Source of the DNA: ZC4RG29 sp964521255
GTDB taxonomy: Bacteria > Bacteroidota > Bacteroidia > Cytophagales > Cyclobacteriaceae
Assembly: GCA_964521255.1 (NCBI GenBank)
Contig: CAZFRM010000021.1
Coordinates: 16,483-80,482, forward strand
Length of the DNA: 64,000 nt
Reading direction: 5' to 3'
The stretch's first letter is position 1. Every line of letters begins with the position of its first letter. Under the pieces are notes generated by a model, which worked only from the letters and a program-made list of their open reading frames with translations, had not been told where the DNA came from and made no database searches. Positions 26,341-36,158 of the stretch are shown here, in pieces. A program made the position numbers and the translations under genes.

Positions 26341-26538
26341 TTATTCTATCTGTCTATTCTGATACAAGACTGCTTCCTTGGCCAAATCCCAGTTTTTGGT
26401 TCCGCATTTAAAGATGATTAGTTTAGTACCTGTTACAGTAGTTATCTCTACCCATCCTGACCCGGCCGGACTGCATCTTACATCACAACTTTGGCAAGGT
26501 AAATCAGCAAACGTTTTTCCGTCCATGACTGCCATCAT
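26341..26538 (-). CDS. Small cysteine-containing protein, unknown function
   Basis: A 65-residue ORF with ATG at 26538, a proper terminator just downstream and a Cys cluster C-Q-S-C-D-V-R-C-S, plus one further Cys near the end (F-K-C-G-T-K-N-W). The cysteines could bind zinc or form disulphides; there is no signal peptide. A 63-residue frame on the opposite strand covers the same bases but has no terminator or start signal, so the minus strand is preferred. No family was recognised. Confidence 0.5.
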   Translation of the reverse strand: MMAVMDGKTFADLPCQSCDVRCSPAGSGWVEITTVTGTKLIIFKCGTKNWDLAKEAVLYQNRQIE

Positions 26539-27126
26539 TATTGTAAAAGACTTTTATCCATTCATTTAAAGGACTCTTTAAACATGAATTAAAACTCAAC
26601 TGTTTAATGCTTTGCAACTCCAGTTAATCCGTTGATTTTCCCCATAAAGTCTTTGATAATCAATTCAATAAGTGGCCAATCACCAATTTATACAGGGCCT
26701 CCCTTGAAGTATTACTTCCGTAACATAAAATAGGCATACCGTGACCGATAGCCAAAATGAAGCAAAGGATGGAGGAGCAGTAATTCCCATTAGCCACCAG
26801 CAATGTCATATTTGAGTTGACGGTTCATCCATCGCTTGCCCCTAGCCCGCCAGCTGGCGGGGAAACGGCGCGCAGGAATGCCCCTTTAGGGGTTAGGGGC
26901 TGCGTAGGAGACATGAAACTTTATTGTTGACATGACACCCGCATTTAACAGACAATTTCAAGGATGCAAGCTTCTTCCAATTCCAATAAACAGACAACTA
27001 TTCAAGCTGCATTTCTAAAGATAGTTGGTCACTCTATGCATATCCTTTTACCTTTTGCAGGCAAGATTGCCATCTTAGCCTGTAAAAGAATTGTATTTTT
27101 TCAATATTGCGCTTTCATTAAACTAT
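26539..27126. other. Intergenic region with GC-rich inverted repeat
   Basis: Nearly 600 bases without a convincing gene. A 71-residue plus-strand frame at 26964 runs into the oxidoreductase gene in another frame and shows no family features. The only clear structure is the nested GC-rich inverted repeat near 26838-26900. Confidence 0.5.
26838..26900. repeat. Nested GC-rich inverted repeat
   Basis: Outer arms GCCCCTAGCC and GGTTAGGGGC (9 of 10 pair) enclose a perfect 16-base palindrome CCCGCCAGCTGGCGGG (26846-26861) and a second stem CCCCTTTAGGGG (26881-26892). The composition is far more GC-rich than the surroundings. It looks like a dispersed intergenic repeat (REP/BIME-like). A much smaller hairpin of similar style is at 50249-50265. 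Confidence 0.7.
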
Positions 27127-28140
27127 ATGTCCGGGTCTCAGGAAAGTCTTTTAATCCCCTGCGGGGAAATGAAATCTGAATTTTACAGGATATTACTCCA
27201 GGTAGGCTTTAGTGACGAAAGGGCAGACACTCTCGCCCAAATTTTCATGGAGAATAGCCGCGATGGAGTTTACACTCATGGCGTAAATCGCTTTTCCAGG
27301 TTTGTCAGTTATTTTAGAGAAGGATGGATAAAATCTGATGCTGAACCAACGCTGATAAAAAATTGCGGAGCGATAGAGCAGTGGGATGGCCATAGTGGCC
27401 CTGGCCCATTAAATGCATTACGCTGTTCTGATCGTGCGATGAAATTGGCAAGGATTAATGGTATTGGATCGGTTACCCTGGCTAATACTAATCATTGGAT
27501 GCGAGGTGGAACGTATGGGTGGCGAGCAGCTAAGACCGGTTTCGTATTGATAGCATGGACAAACACAAGTGCCAATATGCCACCGTGGGGATCTTCTACT
27601 CCTAAGCTTGGTAATAATCCGCTCGTACTTGCTGTTCCTTATAAAGACGAGGCTATTGTTTTAGATATGGCAATGTCGCAATATTCTTTTGGAGCCCTGG
27701 AGTTACAAAAACTAAAGCAACAACGTCTGGCTGTGAATGGAGGATTTGATGTGAATGGAAAATTAACGGATGATCCTGCAGCTATTATTCAGTCAAATAG
27801 AGTATTACCGATAGGCTATTGGAAAGGTGCAGGTATGTCTCTTTTACTCGACATCCTGGCTACTATACTTTCAGGAGGACTATCAGTAAAGCAAATCAGT
27901 GAGTGGAAAAGTGAGACTAATGTATCGCAGGTATTTATTGCCATTGATATCAGGCAGCTTCAAAATTTCCAATCTATCGCATCGGCAATACAGGAAATTA
28001 TTGATGACTACCATACAGCCTCAGATGAAAGGCTTGTAATTTTTCCGGGCGAGAAAGTACTGGCAACACGTAATGAGAACAGCAAAAAAGGAATTCCTGT
28101 ACTAAAAAAAATCTGGGAAGAGATTCAGGCTTTGGCTTGA
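27127..28140 (+). CDS. Ldh family oxidoreductase (malate/lactate/diketogulonate reductase type)
   Basis: Start placed at ATG 27127, so the protein begins shortly before I-P-C-G-E-M-K-S-E-F, matching family N-termini; the frame is open from 27091. The 337-residue product is full length for the YiaK/DlgD branch. Features are S-R-D-G-V-Y-T-H-G-V-N-R-F (family S/T-x-G-x-x-S-H-G-x-x-R), N-T-N-H-W-M-R-G-G-T-Y-G, G-N-N-P-L-V-L-A-V-P and G-Y-W-K-G-A-G-M-S-L-L-L-D, all typical of 2,3-diketo-L-gulonate reductase. These enzymes reduce 2-keto acids with NAD(P)H in the cytoplasm. It lies 21 bases before the Sus regulator gene, which may be coincidental. Confidence 0.88.
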   Translation: MSGSQESLLIPCGEMKSEFYRILLQVGFSDERADTLAQIFMENSRDGVYTHGVNRFSRFVSYFREGWIKSDAEPTLIKNCGAIEQWDGHSGPGPLNALRCSDRAMKLARINGIGSVTLANTNHWMRGGTYGWRAAKTGFVLIAWTNTSANMPPWGSSTPKLGNNPLVLAVPYKDEAIVLDMAMSQYSFGALELQKLKQQRLAVNGGFDVNGKLTDDPAAIIQSNRVLPIGYWKGAGMSLLLDILATILSGGLSVKQISEWKSETNVSQVFIAIDIRQLQNFQSIASAIQEIIDDYHTASDERLVIFPGEKVLATRNENSKKGIPVLKKIWEEIQALA

Positions 28141-28161
28141 GCGAAGTTTATTGCCTGCAAA

Positions 28162-31086
28162 ATGATTAAAAACAGAATGAGAAAACATACACTTTGGTTA
28201 TTGCTTTTATTTCCACTATCCACTTTCGCTCAGGCAGAGTTCAACCAATTTTATAGTATTGAGAATCTTCTCTCTAAAGAATTAATAAAAAGCGTAGCGA
28301 AAGACAAGGAAGGATACCTTTGGATTGCTACTGACGAAGGTGTTCTGCGATATGATGGATACCAAACTAATCTCTTCTACCGTGAGTTGCCAAGCCCTTT
28401 CACAAAAGGATTTATTAAAAGAAAGAACGACCAGTTCTATGTCGTTAGCGACTTTGGTGTTATAGAAATTGAAGAGGTCAGTGACAGTGTCCATTTCAAA
28501 CCACTTTCTATAGGAGGGAAGGTTTACAATGAGCCATTGAATTATCCAAAATCCGCATTTGAAGATAGTCAGGGAAATTTGTGGATTGGTGAAATGAGTT
28601 CCTTAGGTAAGTATTCAGATAATGGAATAAAAAAATTTGACCTGGGTGAAGAATTCCGGTCAATAAATTATCACAGAACATTTTCTTTTGCTGAAGATGC
28701 ATTTGGAAATTTGTGGATTGCGCCTTTTAAAGGGCCGCTCCTTTTTTACGACCGCCAAAAAGATGAGCTCGAAAGAATAAACCTTGATGTAGCGATCACG
28801 GAGGTGTGTGGAATTACAAATGTCAGAGGTGACTATTTGCTTATTGGTGGGAGGGAAGGATTGATAAAGGTGAAAGTAGACAGTGACCATCGAATCCTTA
28901 GCACCGAGCTTATCTCGAATGTAAAAAACATTTCAACTGTTAAATGTATCTACAATCGTCATATTTATGTGGGCACCTGGACGGATGGATTGTACTATCA
29001 GGATTATTCGATCTCTTCTTCGCTTGAGAAAATATCTTCCGTTGGGTTCAGTGATATTGTCGATTTATACTTCGATTCACTTACTGAAGAGCTTTGGGTT
29101 TCCGGAAGTGAAAACATAGGATTATTCAAATCCTCCATCGTGTCAACCATTCATGCTGTTGGACAAAACAGAATTGAATCAATAGCTTTCGATGAATCAA
29201 ACGGAATTTATTACTCCGTTGGAGAGCAAATGTTTTATTTGAACAATGCGCAGGCGACGGAGGCACACCATATACTTTCATCTCAAAACACCTATTTCGA
29301 AAGACTTCTTGTTGAAAAAAACAGGGTATGGGTTGGCGATGCATTTGGTGCGATCTTTTACCATGATATCCACACGGGTAAGCAGCATTACCTGATGAAG
29401 GGAACGGTGAATTTTTCAATTCAGTATTTAATGCAGGACCGATTGGGAAATAAATGGTTCGCCGGTCATTCTAAAGGCCTTATTCGTGTTGACTCAAAGG
29501 ATAGTTTAAAAATTTATGAGAACCTCGCCCAATCTGTTCTTACACGCGAGTCAAAAGATCTGGGACTTTTCTGTGTTAGCAATGGAAAGAAAAACTTGTT
29601 GTCAAAGCACGACCCTTTACGTGATGAATTCAATTCGGTGCCGTTGAAGTTTGATTTTGAATGCGCTGAAGATTTAGTATTAAATGACTTCCAGTTTGAT
29701 AACCAGAACAACATTTGGTTAGCCTCAGACGAAGGACTGCTGAGAGCAGAATTTAAGGATAATGAATATAGCATTGTAACAAAAGTTTCAATCCCCGGCT
29801 TAAATGAAGATGAGCCGGTTCGTGCAGTTGCCTTTGTTGATGACTACTTGTGTTTTGCCATATCGCAAGGACTTGTCATTTTTAAAGACGGTGAATACAT
29901 ATTGTTCACGCAAGACTCGGGTCTTCCTTCCAAAATTTTGCAAGAGCGCGGCATTATGCCTGATCAACAGGGTAATTTGTTTGTCTCTACGGCTAAAGGT
30001 CTTGCCTTTATTGGAAAAGATGCTATTAAATTCAATACAACCGTCGCACCACACACTACAACCTTACTGATTAACGGACAGGCTATAACATCAGCAGAAG
30101 CGATTACTGTTAAATACCCCTATAAGACAAAAGTTGAGGCCGAGTTCAATTCGCTTTCCTATCCTGCCACCAATATCATGTACCAAACGCGAATTCTTGG
30201 TATTGACAGGAATTGGACATTACCTTCAGGCAATCGTACGCTCAATGTGTTGGGTTTTTCCGAGGGAAAATATACAATTGAAATGAGAGCACGCGAAGAT
30301 GGCAAACTCTGGAGTGAACCGCGCTCAATCACACTTGAAATTTCAAAGCCCTGGTATCGGACATGGTGGGCGATCGGCCTGTTTGCGGTTACTGGTTTTG
30401 CTACTGTTGTTATTGCTACACAGGTTCATAACAATAATTTAATTCGTCAAAAGAAAAAGCTGCAGAAGACGGTGGATGAACGAACCGAACAAATTCATCA
30501 GCAAAACAACGAGATAATTGAACAACAGAAAAAATTGATTCAACAGAAGGAAGAATTAATAGCCAAGAATGAAGCTGTATATAAATCACAGCAAGCGCTT
30601 GTTGAGGCAGACATGAACTACCTGCAACTTAAGGAGAAACAGCTACAGGATCAGATAGAGTACAAGAACAAACAGATCACCACACATGCGCTGAATATTC
30701 TTCAAAAGAATGAAACGCTAAAACACCTCAAGGCACAATTAGAGGAGATTGTGAAAAACAGTAATAAGATTTCTATCGGTGAAATAAGAAAAACTGTGAA
30801 GACCATTGATGAAAGTTTTAAACTGGATAAAGATTGGGATGATTTTAAATTCTACTTTGAACAGATTCACACCGGCTTTTATTCAAAGCTTAATATCAGC
30901 TATCCGGATTTAACGCCACTTGAATTACGTCACTGCGCTTTAATCAGGCTCAATCTAACTCTTGCAGAATGTGCCTCTATTCTGGGTATATCTAACGATA
31001 GTATTAAGGTCTCGCGTACAAGATTAAGAAAGAAGCTCAATCTTAATCAAAACCAAAGCCTTACGGATTTTTTAATGGGCATATAG
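28162..31086 (+). CDS. Membrane propeller sensor with C-terminal HTH: likely Sus-locus regulator
   Basis: A 974-residue protein; ATG 28162 or 28174 may be used. A signal peptide (to about S-T-F-A-Q) precedes a periplasmic beta-propeller (repeats such as D-K-E-G-Y-L-W-I-A-T-D-E-G-V, G-N-L-W-I-A). A Y_Y_Y-type domain (about 630-725), one membrane helix (about 736-755), a long Gln/Lys coiled coil (760-880) and a C-terminal LuxR-like HTH (L-T-P-L-E-L-R-H-C-A, A-S-I-L-G-I-S-N-D-S-I-K-V-S-R-T-R-L) follow. The architecture is a one-component regulator that senses a periplasmic ligand and acts at DNA directly, without kinase or receiver domains. Its place just upstream of susC points to maltodextrin sensing, like SusR, though by a different domain set. 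Confidence 0.88.
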   Translation: MIKNRMRKHTLWLLLLFPLSTFAQAEFNQFYSIENLLSKELIKSVAKDKEGYLWIATDEGVLRYDGYQTNLFYRELPSPFTKGFIKRKNDQFYVVSDFGVIEIEEVSDSVHFKPLSIGGKVYNEPLNYPKSAFEDSQGNLWIGEMSSLGKYSDNGIKKFDLGEEFRSINYHRTFSFAEDAFGNLWIAPFKGPLLFYDRQKDELERINLDVAITEVCGITNVRGDYLLIGGREGLIKVKVDSDHRILSTELISNVKNISTVKCIYNRHIYVGTWTDGLYYQDYSISSSLEKISSVGFSDIVDLYFDSLTEELWVSGSENIGLFKSSIVSTIHAVGQNRIESIAFDESNGIYYSVGEQMFYLNNAQATEAHHILSSQNTYFERLLVEKNRVWVGDAFGAIFYHDIHTGKQHYLMKGTVNFSIQYLMQDRLGNKWFAGHSKGLIRVDSKDSLKIYENLAQSVLTRESKDLGLFCVSNGKKNLLSKHDPLRDEFNSVPLKFDFECAEDLVLNDFQFDNQNNIWLASDEGLLRAEFKDNEYSIVTKVSIPGLNEDEPVRAVAFVDDYLCFAISQGLVIFKDGEYILFTQDSGLPSKILQERGIMPDQQGNLFVSTAKGLAFIGKDAIKFNTTVAPHTTTLLINGQAITSAEAITVKYPYKTKVEAEFNSLSYPATNIMYQTRILGIDRNWTLPSGNRTLNVLGFSEGKYTIEMRAREDGKLWSEPRSITLEISKPWYRTWWAIGLFAVTGFATVVIATQVHNNNLIRQKKKLQKTVDERTEQIHQQNNEIIEQQKKLIQQKEELIAKNEAVYKSQQALVEADMNYLQLKEKQLQDQIEYKNKQITTHALNILQKNETLKHLKAQLEEIVKNSNKISIGEIRKTVKTIDESFKLDKDWDDFKFYFEQIHTGFYSKLNISYPDLTPLELRHCALIRLNLTLAECASILGISNDSIKVSRTRLRKKLNLNQNQSLTDFLMGI

Positions 31087-31509
31087 TCTTTATATTTTTA
31101 AGGCTAAGATTAATGGCTGGCCGCTTACAGAAAGCTGACGCTCCTTAAAGAGTAGACATGTGTGAAATAGTTAACAGGCAGTTAATTCAATCCGTTTCTA
31201 TCGACTCAAAAACAGGTTTTTCCGGACGCTGATTTCTTCCCATTGAATAGTTTTGTTTACCATTTGTTTACCCCTGTTTACCGCAAAATTTCAATCAATT
31301 TCAGCTTTTTATAGGCGATTGTATTGCTTAGTGTACCCTTCAGCGGCTAACAAATTGTACCCTGCATACAATTGACTTCTATCAGATAGTTTAAAATATT
31401 TGGTAACGTTATCGCAATGGTTTTCAATTTTCCATTGTTAATGACATTATCATGGTATTTAATATCATGAGAACTTAAATAGTTAATTAACCCATTTAAC
31501 CTAAAACGT
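31087..31509. other. susC upstream region
   Basis: About 420 bases between the regulator gene and susC, presumably holding the inducible promoter. No exact TAnnTTTG/TTG pair was found. The one clear structure is the dyad just before the susC start, listed separately. Confidence 0.4.
31475..31499 (+). promoter_or_regulatory. Dyad directly upstream of susC
   Basis: TTAAAT...ATTTAA arms enclose the perfect palindrome GTTAATTAAC (31482-31491), ending 10 bases before the susC ATG. It is a candidate operator or leader hairpin. Its nearness to the start favours a leader or translational role over a classical upstream activator site. Confidence 0.35.
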
Positions 31510-34500
31510 ATGAAGAAACATTACCGGCTTTTATTAGTAATGTTCCTGGTCGCAGCGGCTAACCTTGTCTGGGCCCAGGAAACAGTGGTAAAAGGTAAAG
31601 TGATCGACGCTACGGAAGGAATAGGTCTTCCGGGCGTAAACATCATTGAGAAGGGTACCAGCAATGGCGCCCTGACTGACAACAACGGCGATTTTTCGAT
31701 CAGTACAAAACGAGGAGCCGTTCTGGTTTTCTCCTTTGTAGGATTTGTCGCACAGGAAATCGTTGTTGGAGACCAAACCTCCTTTGACATTTCGATGGTA
31801 ACGGATGCCACGCAGCTCGGAGAGATAATCGTTATTGGGTATGGTGAAATAAAAAAAGAAGACCTTACCGGTTCTGTGATGGCTGTAACCGCCAAGGATT
31901 TTAACCGGGGTGTACTTACTTCACCACAGGATTTGATGTTGGGTAAATTAGCTGGTGTTCAGATAACCTCTAACTCCGGGGCTCCTGGAAGCGGATCAAC
32001 GATCCGGATCAGGGGAGGATCTTCACTCAATGCCTCTAACGATCCGCTCATTGTAATTGACGGTTTTCCTGTTGATAACAAAGTGATCGGTGGAGCAGCC
32101 AATCCCCTGGCTTCGATTAACCCTAATGATATAGAGAGCTTCACTGTTCTGAAAGATGCTTCAGCAACTGCGATCTATGGATCCAGAGCATCCAACGGGG
32201 TGATCATTATCACAACCAAGAAAGGAAAACAGGGCAAACCAATTTTAAGCTACAATGGTAACGTTTCAATCAGTACACCAACTAAATATTTTGATGTACT
32301 TAGTGGCGATGAATTAAGGGGGCTGGCCACAGATGTAGCCAATAGTGGTATTGTTAGTGGATTAAATCCCGCTGCACTGGATCGACTGGGAAATGAAAAC
32401 ACGGACTGGCAGAAAGAAATCTACCAGGATGCTGTCTCGCAGGATCACAATGTGAGCATCTCAGGATCGATCAAAGATCTTCCTTACCGAATCTCCTATG
32501 GTTATACCGATCAGCAAGGTATTTTGCAAACCACGTATTCAAAGAGAAATTCACTAAATGTAAATCTTTCGCCTTCATTTCTGGATAATCACTTAAAAGT
32601 TAACCTTAGCGCAAAGGGATCGATCACAAAAAACAATTTTGGAAATACGGGAGCTATTGGTGCTGCTGTTGGATTCGATCCTACACAACCTGTTAAGAAT
32701 GGAAATACACGGTGGGGTGGATATTATACATGGACTGTAGATCCTAATAATCCTAATTCCGATCCGATTGATCTTGCGCCCAGCAATCCTGCAGCATTAC
32801 TGGCATTCACAGACAATACCTCTAATGTTGACAGGCTTATCGGAAACATTCAGGTTGATTACCGTTTTCATTTTCTTCCTGATCTTCGGGTGAACGTTAA
32901 TGCGGGTCTCGATTATACGGAGAGTGATGGTATAAACAATACTTCTACATTAGCTCCCTGGGCCACTGACATCGGAGAAGGTCAGCGGATAGACTATACC
33001 GGTGAGAACAAGTCCAAGCTTTTCGATATCTATTTCAACTACAAAAAAGAAATCGGAAGCAGTGAGATTGATGCTACTGCCGGCTACTCTTATCAAAGCT
33101 TTGAGAATTATGGCTCCAATTTCAGCCGCAACGGGGATGGAACCAAGTTCTATGACAGTCAGTTTGACGAAGAAACGCAAACAAATGTTCCCCGCCAGTA
33201 TGTACCGGAGCTTAATTATCTGCTTTCCTTTTTCGGAAGAATTCATTACTCCTACAAGAGCAGGTATCTCGTAACCGCTACCTACAGAACAGATGGGTCA
33301 TCAAGATTCTCAGAAGAAAATCGTTGGGGAGATTTTCCTTCTTTCGCTGTCGCCTGGAACGTAAAGAATGAATCTTTCCTTGCCAGCTCCAATTTTCTTT
33401 CTAACCTGAAGATAAGGGCGGGTTATGGAATTACCGGCCAGCAAAATATTGTTATTCCAAATAGCCCTAACGGTTCTTATCCTTATTTACCTGTTTACCA
33501 AGCCAGTACATCTACGGCTCAATATCAGTTTGGCGATGCTTATTATTATACGTTGCGCCCAAACCCGTATGATGGCAATATCAGGTGGGAGGAAACAACA
33601 ACGTTGAACGCTGGAATTGATTTTGGCATTTTTGGTGATAAGCTGACCGGTACGTTGGATGTTTATCAACGCGAGACCAAAGATTTGATAGCGAACATAC
33701 AGGTAGCCGGTGGAAGTAACTTCTCCAATTACCTTTGGACTAACGTAGGTTCGCTTGAGAATAATGGTATTGAACTAACACTCAATGCAAAGGCAATCGA
33801 AACAACCAACATCACCTGGAACATCGGTTTCAATTTAACGCATAATAAAAATAAAATTACAAGCCTTTTGCGCACACCAGACCCCGCCTATGAAGGCGTA
33901 CCCGTAGGAGGGATTTCAGGTGGCGTTGGTAACAGGGTGCAAATTCACAGCGTGGGATACCCCGCTAATTCCTTTTACGTTTTTGAGCAGGTGTATAATA
34001 CTGAAGGTATGCCCATTGAAGGTCTTTATGTCGATCGTACAGGCGATGGGGGTTCCGTTACCAGTAACAGCCGTAATAAATATCATTATCACAGTCCTAA
34101 TCCCGATATTATGATGGGCTTGTTCTCCAGCTTCAGCTACAAGAACTTTGATCTCTATTTCGCCGGGCGATTCAGCTTTGGCAACTATGTATATAACAAC
34201 CGTGCATCGGGTAATACATACTCAGCGCTATATATCAACACGGGCTATTTTAACAACGTGGCTAACTACATATCCGATACGGAATTTGTCAATCCACAAT
34301 ACTGGTCGGATATCTATGTAGAGAATGCTTCTTTCTTTAAGATGGACAATATTAGCCTGGGCTATAACATCAACCGGGAGTCTACGCAAAGGCTAAAGGC
34401 TCGCGTGAGCTTTACCGTACAAAACGCTTTTATGGTTACTGACTACAGTGGAATAGACCCTGAGGTTAATGATGGATTTAATCCTGGTATTGATAATAAC

Positions 34501-34551
34501 ATCTATCCAAGATCACGAAATTTTGTATTTGGAATTAACCTGACATACTAA
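31510..34551 (+). CDS. susC: SusC-family TonB-dependent outer-membrane transporter
   Basis: A 1013-residue protein. A signal peptide (1-22, ending V-W-A-Q) is followed by a carboxypeptidase-regulatory-like domain (about 25-100). The plug domain then begins near G-Y-G-E-I-K-K-E-D-L-T-G-S-V and contains the SusC signature S-F-T-V-L-K-D-A-S-A-T-A-I-Y-G-S-R-A. A 22-strand beta-barrel to the C-terminus ends in aromatic residues (F-G-I-N-L-T-Y). With SusD it imports oligosaccharides using TonB energy. Neighbouring GH13 and GH97 genes make malto-oligosaccharides the likely cargo. It is the first gene of the operon susC-susD-susE. Confidence 0.95.
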   Translation: MKKHYRLLLVMFLVAAANLVWAQETVVKGKVIDATEGIGLPGVNIIEKGTSNGALTDNNGDFSISTKRGAVLVFSFVGFVAQEIVVGDQTSFDISMVTDATQLGEIIVIGYGEIKKEDLTGSVMAVTAKDFNRGVLTSPQDLMLGKLAGVQITSNSGAPGSGSTIRIRGGSSLNASNDPLIVIDGFPVDNKVIGGAANPLASINPNDIESFTVLKDASATAIYGSRASNGVIIITTKKGKQGKPILSYNGNVSISTPTKYFDVLSGDELRGLATDVANSGIVSGLNPAALDRLGNENTDWQKEIYQDAVSQDHNVSISGSIKDLPYRISYGYTDQQGILQTTYSKRNSLNVNLSPSFLDNHLKVNLSAKGSITKNNFGNTGAIGAAVGFDPTQPVKNGNTRWGGYYTWTVDPNNPNSDPIDLAPSNPAALLAFTDNTSNVDRLIGNIQVDYRFHFLPDLRVNVNAGLDYTESDGINNTSTLAPWATDIGEGQRIDYTGENKSKLFDIYFNYKKEIGSSEIDATAGYSYQSFENYGSNFSRNGDGTKFYDSQFDEETQTNVPRQYVPELNYLLSFFGRIHYSYKSRYLVTATYRTDGSSRFSEENRWGDFPSFAVAWNVKNESFLASSNFLSNLKIRAGYGITGQQNIVIPNSPNGSYPYLPVYQASTSTAQYQFGDAYYYTLRPNPYDGNIRWEETTTLNAGIDFGIFGDKLTGTLDVYQRETKDLIANIQVAGGSNFSNYLWTNVGSLENNGIELTLNAKAIETTNITWNIGFNLTHNKNKITSLLRTPDPAYEGVPVGGISGGVGNRVQIHSVGYPANSFYVFEQVYNTEGMPIEGLYVDRTGDGGSVTSNSRNKYHYHSPNPDIMMGLFSSFSYKNFDLYFAGRFSFGNYVYNNRASGNTYSALYINTGYFNNVANYISDTEFVNPQYWSDIYVENASFFKMDNISLGYNINRESTQRLKARVSFTVQNAFMVTDYSGIDPEVNDGFNPGIDNNIYPRSRNFVFGINLTY

Positions 34552-34569
34552 ACCTAAAGAAATAAGTTT

Positions 34570-36141
34570 ATGAGATCCTATAGAATAATATTTTCAATGA
34601 CGGCCATCATCTTATTTCTGATGACCTCATGCTTCAGCGATCTTGATCCCAAGTCATTGGGATCTTCAGTAAAAACATCTGCTGATGTGTACGACAGTCC
34701 GTTAGCTTATAAGCAAGGGCTTGCCAAACTCTATGCAACGTTTGCCCTAAGCGGCCAGCAAGGTCCGGCAGGCCAACCTGATATTGAAGGTATTGATGAA
34801 GGATTCGGTAACTACCTTCGCCAATATTGGAATTGCCAGGAACTGACAACTGACGAAGCGGTTATTGGCTGGAACGATGCCACCATAAAAGATTTCCACT
34901 GGCAAACCTGGGCAGCTAATGATGTCTTCATTGGCGCTGTTTATTCACGCATCATGTACACCGTTTCACTTTGTAACGAATACATCCGTGTCACAACAGG
35001 CCTTGATGACGCGGATATTAAAAAATATCATGCTGAAGCGAGATTTCTCAGGGCGCTTGCCTATTACCATGCGTTGGATTTGTTTGGAAATCCTCCCTTT
35101 GTAACTGAGGAACATACGCCTGGAGCTTTCTTTCCTGAACAGACAAACCGCGCTGACCTGTTTGCTTATATAGAATCAGAATTACTCGCTGTTGAAAATG
35201 AACTGGGTACACCAAAATTTGAATATGCCCGGGCCGATCAGGGTGCAGCATGGATGCTATTGTCAAAATTGTATTTGAATGCTGAGACCTACATTGGTCA
35301 GGCAAAATACACGGAAAGCGTCACTTATCTTAAAAAGATATTGGCTGCTCCTTATACGTTGTCAACCCAGTATCTCCACAATTTTGTAGCCGACAATAAC
35401 ACCAGCACTGAGATGATATTCCCCATTACTTATGATGGGGCCTATACACAATCGTATGGGGGAATGGTGTACCTCGTGCACGCACCAATCGGCGGATCTA
35501 TGGGTTCTGTTGCCACGTCAATGTTCGGTGTAGCCGGTGGGTGGGGAGGCGTTCGAACCACCGCTGCGTTGGTAGACAAATTCGATGATATCAGTGGCAA
35601 TACGGACTCACGCGCACTTTTCTGGACAGACGGCCAGTCACTGGATATCAACGACATTGGTCAGTTCACAGAGGGCTATGCGATGACAAAATTCAGAAAC
35701 AGGAAACTGAACGGTGATCCGGCAACAAACGCTCACCCTGATTTTGTGGACACCGATTGGCCGATGTTCAGACTGGCTGATGCCTACCTTATGTATGCTG
35801 AAGCGGTGCTTAGAGGAGGGCAGGGAGGCTCAGCTTCGGAAGCGCTGGGCTACGTAAATGCTATTCGCGAACGTGCGTATGGCGACACTTCAGGAAATAT
35901 TAGCAGTGGAGAATTAACCCTTGACTTCATCCTTGATGAACGCGCTCGTGAATTATATTGGGAAGGTCACAGAAGAACGGATCTTATCCGTTTCAAACAG
36001 TTCACTGACGGAAGCTATGTATGGCCCTGGAAAGGAAATGTGAAAGACGGAAGAGCCACTGAATCTTTCCGGAATATCTTCCCGATTCCGGCAGCTGACC
36101 TTGGATCCAATCCTAATCTTAGTCAGAACACCGGATATTAA
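34570..36141 (+). CDS. susD: SusD-family starch-binding lipoprotein
   Basis: A 523-residue lipoprotein: hydrophobic signal ending M-T-S-C with Cys21 as the lipidated residue, then a short Asp/Ser-rich stretch typical of surface-exposed Bacteroidota lipoproteins. The TPR-rich SusD fold shows Y-H-A-E-A-R-F-L-R-A-L-A-Y-Y-H, W-M-L-L-S-K-L-Y-L-N-A-E and, near the end, D-E-R-A-R-E-L-Y-W-E-G-H-R-R-T-D-L-I-R-F, the strongest family signature. It caps the SusC barrel and captures substrate at the cell surface. It begins 18 bases after susC. Confidence 0.95.
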   Translation: MRSYRIIFSMTAIILFLMTSCFSDLDPKSLGSSVKTSADVYDSPLAYKQGLAKLYATFALSGQQGPAGQPDIEGIDEGFGNYLRQYWNCQELTTDEAVIGWNDATIKDFHWQTWAANDVFIGAVYSRIMYTVSLCNEYIRVTTGLDDADIKKYHAEARFLRALAYYHALDLFGNPPFVTEEHTPGAFFPEQTNRADLFAYIESELLAVENELGTPKFEYARADQGAAWMLLSKLYLNAETYIGQAKYTESVTYLKKILAAPYTLSTQYLHNFVADNNTSTEMIFPITYDGAYTQSYGGMVYLVHAPIGGSMGSVATSMFGVAGGWGGVRTTAALVDKFDDISGNTDSRALFWTDGQSLDINDIGQFTEGYAMTKFRNRKLNGDPATNAHPDFVDTDWPMFRLADAYLMYAEAVLRGGQGGSASEALGYVNAIRERAYGDTSGNISSGELTLDFILDERARELYWEGHRRTDLIRFKQFTDGSYVWPWKGNVKDGRATESFRNIFPIPAADLGSNPNLSQNTGY

Positions 36142-36158
36142 TTGCATGATTAATTACT

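Noticed and set aside
26964..27179. A 71-residue plus-strand frame before the oxidoreductase
   Set aside because: It overlaps the oxidoreductase start in another frame, with no motif and no spacing that would suit a leader peptide.
31521..31895. A 124-residue minus-strand frame opposite the start of susC
   Set aside because: The sense strand is a clear SusC signal, regulatory-like domain and plug; the antisense frame has no motif.
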